Assembly: GCA_014534415.1 (NCBI GenBank)
Contig: JACVRM010000088.1
Coordinates: 1 to 8,607 of the forward strand
Reading direction: 5' to 3'
DNA: 8,607 nt
Origin: Thermoleophilia bacterium
Lineage (GTDB): Bacteria; Actinomycetota; Thermoleophilia; Gaiellales; Gaiellaceae
Under the pieces are notes generated by a model. That model saw nothing but the letters and a program-made list of their open reading frames with translations. It was not told the origin of the DNA and did no database searches. Shown in pieces: positions 1 to 4,403 of this stretch (within the stretch, counting starts at the first letter, position 1; each line of letters starts with the position of its first letter). The position numbers and the translations under genes are program-made.

Positions 1-40
1 GGTAGTCGCCCGGCGAGAGGCTCACTGAGCAGCAGGCGCG
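1..40. other. Left-edge sequence, no gene assigned
   Basis: These 40 bases lie downstream of the minus-strand oxidoreductase stop. Plus frame 2 reads a short open tail that stops with TGA at 26-28, so the end of a convergent gene entering from the left is possible. Eight codons are too few to support it, and I see no repeat or terminator here. Confidence 0.3.
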
Positions 41-652
41 CTAAAAGCCGTACCGCTCTTCCTTCCAGTAGTCGGCTTGGTTGTGGTAGCCGTAGCGCTC
101 CCAGAAGCCCGGCTCGTCGGTGGGACGCAGCTCTAGCCCGCGCAGCCACTTCGCGCTCTTCCAGAAGTAGCGCGACGGCACGACGAGACGGAGCGGCCAG
201 CCGTGTTCGGGCGTGAGCGGCTCGCCGTCGGCCTCGTACGCGATCAGGGCGTGCTCGTCGTGGAGCGCCGCGATCGGCACGTTGGCCGTGAAGCCTTGCT
301 CGGCGTGGGCGACGACGAAGCGGGCGCTCGGCTTGGGCCGTACCAGCCTCGCGAGCTCGCTCCAGTGGACGCCCCGGAAGCTCGTGTCGAAGCGGCTCCA
401 GCGCGTGACGCAATGGATGTCGATCGTGACGTCCTTGCTCGGCAGCGCCTGGAGCTGCTCCCAGGTGAGCGTGAGTGGCTCCTCCACCTCGCCCCAGACG
501 CGGAAGTCCCAGGTGGCGAGGTCTGTACGCGGGACGCTGCCGGCGTGCAGGACCGGCCACTTGTCCGTCAGGTACTGGCCGGGTGGCAACCGAGCCGGGT
601 CGTAACCGGCGTCGCGCACCTTGTCCTCGGCCTTCGAGCGGAAGAGCGGCAT
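41..652 (-). CDS. Cytosolic sulfite oxidase/MsrP-like molybdopterin-dependent oxidoreductase
   Basis: The 203-residue protein belongs to the oxidoreductase molybdopterin-binding (SUOX/YedY-type) fold family, whose members carry a Mo-molybdopterin centre for oxygen-atom transfer to or from S- or N-oxides and related substrates. The segment DIHCVTRWSRFDTSFRGV at residues 78-95 holds Cys81, matching the cysteine that ligates molybdenum in the family. HGWPLRLVVPSRYFWKSAKW at residues 150-169 matches the second conserved cofactor-contact block, and the C-terminal GFWERYGYHNQADYW motif is typical of the short actinobacterial branch. There is no twin-arginine or Sec signal at the N-terminus and no dimerisation domain, so this is a minimal, probably cytoplasmic catalytic domain; MsrP itself is exported. 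The substrate cannot be read from sequence. The ATG lies 9 nt after a TAGTGT box; a weak AGGA five bases before the ATG makes a leadered start an alternative. The gene is divergent from ygfZ across 21 bp. Confidence 0.87.
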   Translation of the reverse strand: MPLFRSKAEDKVRDAGYDPARLPPGQYLTDKWPVLHAGSVPRTDLATWDFRVWGEVEEPLTLTWEQLQALPSKDVTIDIHCVTRWSRFDTSFRGVHWSELARLVRPKPSARFVVAHAEQGFTANVPIAALHDEHALIAYEADGEPLTPEHGWPLRLVVPSRYFWKSAKWLRGLELRPTDEPGFWERYGYHNQADYWKEERYGF

Positions 653-660
653 CGCGTTCC

Positions 661-666
661 TACACT
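661..666 (+). promoter_or_regulatory. Candidate -10 box (TACACT) for ygfZ, leaderless
   Basis: TACACT ends 7 nt before the ATG at 674, which would place the transcription start on or next to the A of the start codon. There is no purine-rich ribosome site between the box and the ATG. The same hexamer and spacing recur before the thiolase gene. Confidence 0.6.
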
Positions 667-667
667 A
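662..667 (-). promoter_or_regulatory. Candidate -10 box for the molybdopterin oxidoreductase gene
   Basis: Read on the minus strand this is TAGTGT, ending 9 nt before the ATG at 652. It shares five bases with the opposite-facing TACACT box of ygfZ. No convincing -35 hexamer is visible; one would fall inside ygfZ. Confidence 0.45.
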
Positions 668-673
668 GTCAGC

Positions 674-1459
674 ATGAGTTCCGGCATCTCGTGGGCGGAA
701 CGGCCGCGCGACTTCGTCGGCGTGCGCGGGCCGGACGCCGAAGACTTTCTCCAGCGGATGGTCTCGAACGACGTCGCCGCGCTCGAGTCCGGCGCGGCCT
801 GCGACGCGCTCCTGCTGACGCCGAAGGCGCGCGTGATCGCACCGCTCCGCGTGCTGCGCCGCGACGCGGACGACTTCCTCGTGCTCACCGAGCCGGGTCT
901 CGGCGATACGCTGCTGCGGCACCTGCTGCGCGCGCGCTTCGCGGCGAAAGCCGAGATCGAGCCGGAAGAGCACTCGTCGCTCGTCGTCCTCGGCGGCTCG
1001 GAAGGTATTCCTGCGGCCGAGTACGGGCCTGACGCGCGCGAGCTCCTGGACGGCAAGCGACCCGGTGGCCGGCCGCTCACGGCCGAAGCGCTGGAGCGTC
1101 TCCGTATCGCGTCCGGCGCAGCGGCGTGGGGCCGGGAGATCGACGAGCGTGTGCTGCCTGCCGAGGCCGATCTGGTCGAACGCGCCGTCAGCCTGACGAA
1201 GGGCTGCTACCCCGGCCAGGAGCCGATCGCGCGCCTCCACTACCGCGGCCACGTGAACCGCACGCTGCGCCGGCTCGAGATCGACGGCGACGAGCCTCCG
1301 CCCTACGACGCCGAGCTCCGGCACGGCGACCGAGTCGTCGGGCGGGTCACGAGCGCAGTGCGCGACGACGGCCGGATCGTCGCTCTCGGCTACGTTCGCA
1401 CGGACGTTCCGAACGACGCGGAGCTGACCCTTGAGGGCGGCAAGGCGCGGCTACACTAG
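674..1459 (+). CDS. ygfZ: YgfZ/GcvT-like folate-binding protein (iron-sulfur cluster assembly/repair type)
   Basis: The 261-residue protein resembles the T-protein of the glycine cleavage system but carries the YgfZ signature KGCYPGQE at residues 176-183, with the conserved Cys178. In YgfZ/IBA57 relatives this motif and a bound folate support maturation or repair of certain Fe-S enzymes. The N-terminal part (FVGVRGPDAEDFLQRMVSND, residues 14-33) is the usual first block, and the C-terminal third (VGRVTSAVRDDGRIVALGYV, residues 222-241) is the GcvT-type beta barrel. No glycine cleavage genes adjoin, which favours YgfZ over GcvT. The frame is open upstream to 203, but that part is antisense to the neighbouring oxidoreductase. 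The ATG at 674 is chosen because the domain begins there and a TACACT box sits 7 nt upstream. Confidence 0.9.
   Translation: MSSGISWAERPRDFVGVRGPDAEDFLQRMVSNDVAALESGAACDALLLTPKARVIAPLRVLRRDADDFLVLTEPGLGDTLLRHLLRARFAAKAEIEPEEHSSLVVLGGSEGIPAAEYGPDARELLDGKRPGGRPLTAEALERLRIASGAAAWGREIDERVLPAEADLVERAVSLTKGCYPGQEPIARLHYRGHVNRTLRRLEIDGDEPPPYDAELRHGDRVVGRVTSAVRDDGRIVALGYVRTDVPNDAELTLEGGKARLH
1452..1457 (+). promoter_or_regulatory. Candidate -10 box (TACACT) for tRNA-Arg
   Basis: TACACT ends 10 nt before the first tRNA base and overlaps the TAG stop of ygfZ by one base. It is identical to the boxes before ygfZ and the thiolase. A TTGAGG at 1431-1436 could be a -35 element, but the 15-bp spacing is short. 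Confidence 0.5.
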
Positions 1460-1467
1460 GGCTTCCC

Positions 1468-1540
1468 GCGCCCGTAGCTCAGGGGATAGAGCGCTGCCCT
1501 GCGGAGGCAGAGGTCGCATGTTCGAATCATGCCGGGCGCA
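1468..1540 (+). tRNA. tRNA-Arg, anticodon GCG
   Basis: All arms fold without mismatch. The acceptor stem GCGCCCG (1468-1474) pairs with 1533-1539. The D stem is GCTC/GAGC, and the anticodon stem CTGCC/GGCAG is at 1494-1498 and 1506-1510. The T stem is GCATG/CATGC around the loop TTCGAAT. The seven-base anticodon loop CTGCGGA puts GCG at 1501-1503, which reads CGC and, by wobble, CGU. The D loop AGGGGATA keeps the A20 arginine identity base, and the discriminator is A1540. CCA is not encoded, so it must be added enzymatically. Most bacteria use an ACG anticodon, modified to inosine, for this role; here position 34 is G. The tRNA lies eight bases after ygfZ and six bases before a strong hairpin. 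Confidence 0.96.
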
Positions 1541-1545
1541 TTTCT

Positions 1546-1590
1546 CCGTGCAAGAACCGGCGCCTTCGGCGCCATGACGTTCTTGCACGG
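1546..1590 (+). terminator. Strong hairpin just downstream of tRNA-Arg (3'-end or terminator candidate)
   Basis: A perfect 12-bp inverted repeat (CCGTGCAAGAAC at 1546-1557, GTTCTTGCACGG at 1579-1590) encloses a second 6-bp hairpin GGCGCC-TTC-GGCGCC at 1559-1573. It begins six bases after the tRNA, which suits a tRNA transcript end or processing signal. No T-run follows, so it is not a classical intrinsic terminator. Because it is nearly symmetric, it could equally act on either strand or be a dispersed palindromic repeat. Confidence 0.5.
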
Positions 1591-1615
1591 ATTCATCTGC
1601 TTCCGCGAGCGTCTG

Positions 1616-1677
1616 TTAGCCGCATCGGGCCAAGCCCGACGCGGCGGCGAGGGGGCGTTTCGCCGCCGACTCGCTAA
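1616..1677 (+). repeat. Inverted-repeat cluster upstream of the cyclodeaminase-family gene
   Basis: An outer TTAGC/GCTAA pair (1616-1620 with 1673-1677) encloses two stems. The first is CGCATCGGGC (1621-1630) with GCCCGACGCG (1634-1643), loop CAA and one A-C mismatch. The second is GGCGGCGA (1643-1650) with TCGCCGCC (1660-1667). If the first stem extends to its outer G-C pairs it uses 1643-1645, which the second stem also needs, so the two forms partly compete. This may be an attenuator, a terminator pair or a palindromic intergenic repeat; the sequence does not decide. Confidence 0.4.
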
Positions 1678-1680
1678 GTT
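1675..1680 (+). promoter_or_regulatory. Candidate -10 box (TAAGTT) for the cyclodeaminase-family gene
   Basis: TAAGTT ends 6 nt before the TTG at 1687 and overlaps the right arm of the TTAGC/GCTAA inverted repeat. If used, the mRNA is leaderless and the hairpins upstream are not part of it. Confidence 0.4.
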
Positions 1681-1686
1681 CGCGGC

Positions 1687-2616
1687 TTGCCGCTCTACCT
1701 GACCGAGTCTGACGTCGAGTCCCTGTTGACGCCGGCAGATGCTGTTGAGGCGGTCGAGGGTTGCTTTCGGCGCATGGCGGCTGGCGCCGTGGAGAACCGG
1801 CCGCGTTACCGGCTCGGCCTCGAAGGCGGGCGCCTCGCGGTCATGGCGGCCGTCGACCGAGAGCTCGGCTTCGCGGGCGTCAAGGCGTACGCGGCGTTCC
1901 GCGGCGGCGCCCGCTTCTGCGTCCTGCTCTTCGACGCTCGCGACCCCGAGCTCGTCGCTGTCGTCGAGGCCGACCTGCTCGGGCGCCTGCGCACCGGCGC
2001 GGCGAGCGGCGTCGCGGCGCGCTACCTGGCACGGGAGAGCGCCCGTTCGCTCGGCGTATTCGGCTGCGGCTGGCAAGCGCGCGGGCAGGTCGCCGCCATT
2101 CGAGCGGCCGTCCCGTCCGTCGAGCGCGTCGTTGCCTACTGCCGCACCGCTGAGCACCTGGAGGAGTTCTGTAGCGAGCTCGGCGCCGAGCCTGCCGAGA
2201 GCCCCCGGGAAGCGGCCGCCCAGGAGATCGTCGTGACGATCACGACGTCGCGCGACCCCGTGCTGCGCGGCGAGTGGCTGCGCGCAGGTGCGCTCGTGTG
2301 CGCCGCCGGCGCGAACGACGGCCGGTCGCGCGAGCTCGACAACGTCGTCCTCGAACGCGCCGTCTTCGTCTGCTGCGACTCGCTCGTGCAGGCGCGCGCC
2401 GAATCGGCGGATCTGTTCGAGCCCGTCGAGAGCGGCGCGCTCGACTGGCTCGAGGTGCACGAGCTGCACGAGGTCGTGGGGGGCGAGCTGCGCGGGCGCC
2501 AGTCCCGCGACGACGTCGTGGTCTTCAAGTCGAACGGGCTGGCCGCGTGGGACGTCGCCGTAGCGGCCGCCGCCCACGAGCGCGCCCGCGAGCGCGGCTT
2601 CGGACGCGAGCTCTAG
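1687..2616 (+). CDS. Ornithine cyclodeaminase/mu-crystallin family NAD(P)-dependent enzyme
   Basis: The 309-residue protein has the full architecture of the family that includes ornithine cyclodeaminase, archaeal alanine dehydrogenase and ketimine reductases. Visible markers are RPRYRL with Arg40, Lys66 in GVKAYA, the block LRTGAASGVAARYLA (101-115), and the Rossmann motif GVFGCGWQAR (123-132). Asp231 in VFVCCDSLVQARAE matches the catalytic Asp region, and VVFKSNGLAAWDVA (278-291) is the typical end block. The dinucleotide loop reads GCGWQA rather than the common GTGVQA. Members interchange amino acids and cyclic or linear imines, and the exact substrate cannot be assigned. The start is TTG: an in-frame TAA stands only 12 bases upstream, and family proteins begin at this point (LYLTESDV). 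There is no ribosome-binding site. The stop overlaps the convergent downstream gene by CTAG. Proximity to tRNA-Arg is suggestive only. Confidence 0.88.
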   Translation: MPLYLTESDVESLLTPADAVEAVEGCFRRMAAGAVENRPRYRLGLEGGRLAVMAAVDRELGFAGVKAYAAFRGGARFCVLLFDARDPELVAVVEADLLGRLRTGAASGVAARYLARESARSLGVFGCGWQARGQVAAIRAAVPSVERVVAYCRTAEHLEEFCSELGAEPAESPREAAAQEIVVTITTSRDPVLRGEWLRAGALVCAAGANDGRSRELDNVVLERAVFVCCDSLVQARAESADLFEPVESGALDWLEVHELHEVVGGELRGRQSRDDVVVFKSNGLAAWDVAVAAAAHERARERGFGREL

Positions 2617-2864
2617 CGAGAGACGCGCGCGTCCGAGATCCGTTCGGCGCCGATCGCACGCACGACCTCGGGGTTGTCGAGCAGGCGCTGCCGTTGCTCG
2701 GGCGTCGTGCGGTTACGGAGGTACGGGTCGTCCAGGATCTCGGCGAGGGGACGGCCGCGCTCGTGCTCACGGATCACGTACGTGGCGAGCCGGTCGAGCT
2801 GACCGCCCTCGCGGCTGAAGAGCGACGCGAACGGGTTGCGCAGCAAGTTCCCGAGGCGGCCCAC
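2613..2864 (-). CDS. Conserved small hypothetical protein, 83 aa
   Basis: A short soluble, charged protein without membrane segment or signal peptide. The N-terminus GRLGNLLRNPFASLF is followed by a predicted helix containing LATYVIREHERGRPLAEIL and then by DDPYLRNRTTPEQRQRLLDN. From memory, similar small proteins occur in Thermoleophilia and other actinobacteria, with no known role. The composition reads as real protein: balanced, with conserved-looking aromatic and Asn/Pro positions, unlike the Arg- and Ala-rich shadow frames around it. The start is GTG, placed 7 nt after TAAGAT with no Shine-Dalgarno. The TAG stop is shared in a CTAG overlap with the cyclodeaminase-family gene, and the start side is divergent from the next gene across 48 bp. 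Confidence 0.72.
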   Translation of the reverse strand: MGRLGNLLRNPFASLFSREGGQLDRLATYVIREHERGRPLAEILDDPYLRNRTTPEQRQRLLDNPEVVRAIGAERISDARVSR

Positions 2865-2871
2865 GAGCGCG

Positions 2872-2877
2872 ATCTTA
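2872..2877 (-). promoter_or_regulatory. Candidate -10 box (TAAGAT) for the 83-aa hypothetical gene
   Basis: On the minus strand TAAGAT ends 7 nt before the GTG start at 2864, the same geometry as the ygfZ and thiolase boxes. It lies 21 bp from the opposite-facing TATGAT of the divergent gene. Confidence 0.55.
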
Positions 2878-2898
2878 GATGACGGCGCGCCACCGCTC

Positions 2899-2904
2899 TA
2901 TGAT
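2899..2904 (+). promoter_or_regulatory. Candidate -10 box (TATGAT) for the 112-aa hypothetical gene
   Basis: TATGAT, one base from the TATAAT consensus, ends 8 nt before the ATG at 2913, consistent with a leaderless start. No clear -35 hexamer is visible 17 bp upstream. Confidence 0.6.
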
Positions 2905-2912
2905 CGTCCCGG

Positions 2913-3251
2913 ATGCGCCGCCGGTCTGGGGTCTTCGCAGAGCGGGTCGTCAACGGGATCGACGACGGCGGCGCGCCGGAGCGAATCGTGATCTGGATCG
3001 AGCGGCGCCCCGGCGCGGTGTGGGCGGTTGGCCGCGCGGTCAACCCGCAGCATCGCCCCGGCGAGCGCGAGCACCGCGGCGACTGGGTCTTCGAGGGCTA
3101 CGAGCTGGACGATGCGCTGGAGCGGGCCAACGCCGCGCTGTCCGACGACCTGCGCGTCTCCATCGAGGACGGACGCAACGAGCCGGTCGAGCCCTTCACC
3201 CGCGAGGAGCTCCTCAAGCCACTCGAGCGCTGGTTCTTCGGGCGCCGCTAG
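2913..3251 (+). CDS. Conserved hypothetical protein, 112 aa
   Basis: I cannot name a family with certainty. The protein is soluble, with a beta-rich first half (IVIWIERRPGAVWAVGRAVN at residues 25-44) and a helical second half (DALERANAALSDDL) that ends in PFTREELLKPLERWFFGRR. There are no cysteines, no membrane segments and no obvious metal-binding cluster. From memory, similar proteins ending in ERWFFGRR occur in Thermoleophilia genomes. The ATG at 2913 gives a protein that starts with a basic stretch and is preceded 8 nt upstream by TATGAT. A longer overlapping frame from 2879 belongs to the mqnD reading frame and is not coding here. The next gene starts 113 bp downstream. Confidence 0.72.
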   Translation: MRRRSGVFAERVVNGIDDGGAPERIVIWIERRPGAVWAVGRAVNPQHRPGEREHRGDWVFEGYELDDALERANAALSDDLRVSIEDGRNEPVEPFTREELLKPLERWFFGRR

Positions 3252-3364
3252 TCGTCCGCCGGATCTTTTCGATAGACGCGACTTCGCGCGTTGTGGCTGC
3301 GGCGAGCAGAGCCCGCCTCCCCCGTAGGGATGCTGCGCGAACTGTTTCGCTAGCGTGCCGCGCC
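3252..3364. other. 113-bp intergenic region, no strong feature
   Basis: No ORF with protein-like composition and no strong hairpin is visible. The only signal is the TAGCGT box at its right end. Confidence 0.4.
3351..3356 (+). promoter_or_regulatory. Weak candidate -10 box (TAGCGT) for mqnD
   Basis: TAGCGT ends 8 nt before the ATG at 3365. It keeps the T-A and final T of a -10 element but is the most GC-rich of the set, so it is less certain. Confidence 0.35.
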
Positions 3365-4192
3365 ATGGTGATTCGCCTCGGGCACAGTCCGGACCCCGAC
3401 GACGCCTTCATGTTCTGGGGGCTCGCGTCCGGCGCGGTCGACCGGCAGGGGTTCGAGTTCGAGCATGTACTCGCCGACATCCAGACGCTCAACGAATGGG
3501 CGCTCGAGGGCCGTCTCGAAGTGACCGCCCTCTCGCTCCACGCCTATCCTTTCGTGCAGGATCGTTACGGTCTCCTGCCGCACGGCGCGAGCATGGGTGC
3601 GGGCTACGGCCCGGTTGTCGTCTCGCGCGAGCACATGACGCGCGACGCGCTGCGGAACGTCGAGATCGCCGTGCCTGGGAAGATGACCACCGCGTTCCTG
3701 CTCCTGCGGCTCTATCTCGGCGACTTCGCGTACCGCGAGGTGCCGTTCGACCAGATCATGGACGAGGTGCGCGAGAAGCGTGCGGCCGCCGGCCTGCTGA
3801 TCCACGAGGGCCAGCTGACCTACGGATCGCTCGGGCTGCGGAAGGTGGTCGACCTCGGCGAATGGTGGCTTCTCGAGACCGGGCTGCCGCTGCCGCTCGG
3901 CGTCAACGTGGCGCGCCGGGATCTAGGCGGCGAAGCGCTCGGCCGGCTGTCGCGCGTGCTCGAAGCGTCCATCCGGGCAGGCCTGGATAACCGCGCCGAG
4001 GCGCTCGCCCACGCGCGCCGGTGGGCGCGCGGCCTGTCGGAGGACCTGACCGACCGCTTCGTCGGCATGTACGTCAACGAGCTCACGTGCGACTACGGCG
4101 AAGAGGGACGCGAGGCCGTGCGGGAGCTGCTGCGCCGCGGCGAGCAGGCGGGCGCGTTCAGCGAACCTGTCCGGCTGGAGTTCGTGGCCTAG
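3365..4192 (+). CDS. mqnD: MqnD-type 1,4-dihydroxy-6-naphthoate synthase (futalosine menaquinone pathway)
   Basis: The 275-residue protein is a periplasmic-binding-protein-fold enzyme without a signal peptide. MqnD converts cyclic dehypoxanthine futalosine to 1,4-dihydroxy-6-naphthoate in the alternative menaquinone route. GLLIHEGQLTYG at residues 143-154 contains His147, which corresponds to the catalytic histidine of Thermus MqnD. ETGLPLPLG (171-179) and the C-terminal MYVNELTCDYGEEG also match the family, as does the length. The N-terminal block reads LGHSPDPDDAFMF where the best-known MqnD enzymes have SPCPNDTF, so this is a variant subgroup, and MqnA or another MqnA/MqnD/SBP-family activity remains possible. 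ATG at 3365 is the first residue of the domain. The stop overlaps the convergent small membrane protein gene by CTAG, and no other mqn gene lies in the window. Confidence 0.82.
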   Translation: MVIRLGHSPDPDDAFMFWGLASGAVDRQGFEFEHVLADIQTLNEWALEGRLEVTALSLHAYPFVQDRYGLLPHGASMGAGYGPVVVSREHMTRDALRNVEIAVPGKMTTAFLLLRLYLGDFAYREVPFDQIMDEVREKRAAAGLLIHEGQLTYGSLGLRKVVDLGEWWLLETGLPLPLGVNVARRDLGGEALGRLSRVLEASIRAGLDNRAEALAHARRWARGLSEDLTDRFVGMYVNELTCDYGEEGREAVRELLRRGEQAGAFSEPVRLEFVA

Positions 4193-4338
4193 ACCGCGCG
4201 CCGGCCCGACAGCAGGCCGATCACGAGCACGACCAGCGCGACGATGAGGAGCAGCCAGAGCAGCTCGCTCACGAACACGCCGCCGCCAACCGCCGCCAGC
4301 AGGAGCAGCACGAGGATGACAATCAGGAGCGTGGACAT
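4189..4338 (-). CDS. Small hydrophobic membrane protein, 49 aa
   Basis: A complete 49-codon frame runs from ATG at 4338 to TAG at 4189. The first helix is very hydrophobic (STLLIVILVLLLLAAVGGGV, residues 2-21). A second follows after SELLW (LLLIVALVVLVIGLL, residues 29-43), and the protein ends with a basic tail SGRRAV. This is a two-helix hairpin anchored by positive charge at the C-terminus, of the kind annotated as small hydrophobic or DUF3309-like proteins; no function can be given. Support comes from an AAGGAAGG ribosome site two bases before the ATG and from the same CTAG stop overlap seen at the other convergent gene pairs. The opposite-strand frames here are Gln/Ser/Arg-rich shadows. 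Confidence 0.75.
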   Translation of the reverse strand: MSTLLIVILVLLLLAAVGGGVFVSELLWLLLIVALVVLVIGLLSGRRAV

Positions 4339-4340
4339 GG

Positions 4341-4348
4341 CCTTCCTT
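4341..4348 (-). promoter_or_regulatory. Shine-Dalgarno site of the small membrane protein gene
   Basis: The minus strand reads AAGGAAGG ending two bases before the ATG; the best anti-SD match (AAGGA) has about 5 nt spacing. It is the clearest ribosome-binding site in the window and contrasts with the leaderless starts elsewhere. Confidence 0.6.
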
Positions 4349-4358
4349 TCTACGGGAG

Positions 4359-4366
4359 ACACGTGT
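4359..4366. promoter_or_regulatory. 8-bp palindrome ACACGTGT between divergent genes
   Basis: A perfect ACACGTGT palindrome sits between the small membrane protein gene and the thiolase, about 40 bp before the thiolase start. It could be an operator half or core, but it is short and symmetry does not extend cleanly outward. Confidence 0.25.
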
Positions 4367-4390
4367 GCCCTTCCCCAACCGGCTGCTCTC

Positions 4391-4396
4391 TACACT
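4391..4396 (+). promoter_or_regulatory. Candidate -10 box (TACACT) for the thiolase, leaderless
   Basis: TACACT ends exactly 7 nt before the GTG at 4404, the same box and spacing as at ygfZ. It argues against an alternative upstream start at 4365, which would lie upstream of the promoter. Confidence 0.6.
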
Positions 4397-4403
4397 GGCC
4401 TCA

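Noticed and set aside
203..673. N-terminal extension of ygfZ to position 203
   Set aside because: This part is antisense to the molybdopterin oxidoreductase and has no YgfZ-like sequence; the ATG at 674 with its TACACT box fits the domain start.
1541..1686. CRISPR or mobile element in the spacer after the tRNA
   Set aside because: The inverted repeats are single units without regular direct repeats, a transposase or target-site duplication. tRNA 3' ends are common integration sites, but there is no integrase gene and no second copy of the tRNA end here.
1456..2577. Long minus-strand open frame (373 codons) opposite the cyclodeaminase gene
   Set aside because: It runs antisense through the tRNA and the whole cyclodeaminase gene, and its C-terminal end is a translation of the tRNA complement, a classic spurious ORF in high-GC DNA.
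2879..3364. N-terminal extension of the mqnD frame to 2879
   Set aside because: It overlaps the 112-aa hypothetical gene in another frame and is Arg-rich shadow sequence; MqnD proteins begin at the ATG at 3365.
4365..4403. Upstream ATG start for the thiolase
   Set aside because: The 13 extra residues are not thiolase-like and the start would lie upstream of the TACACT box.
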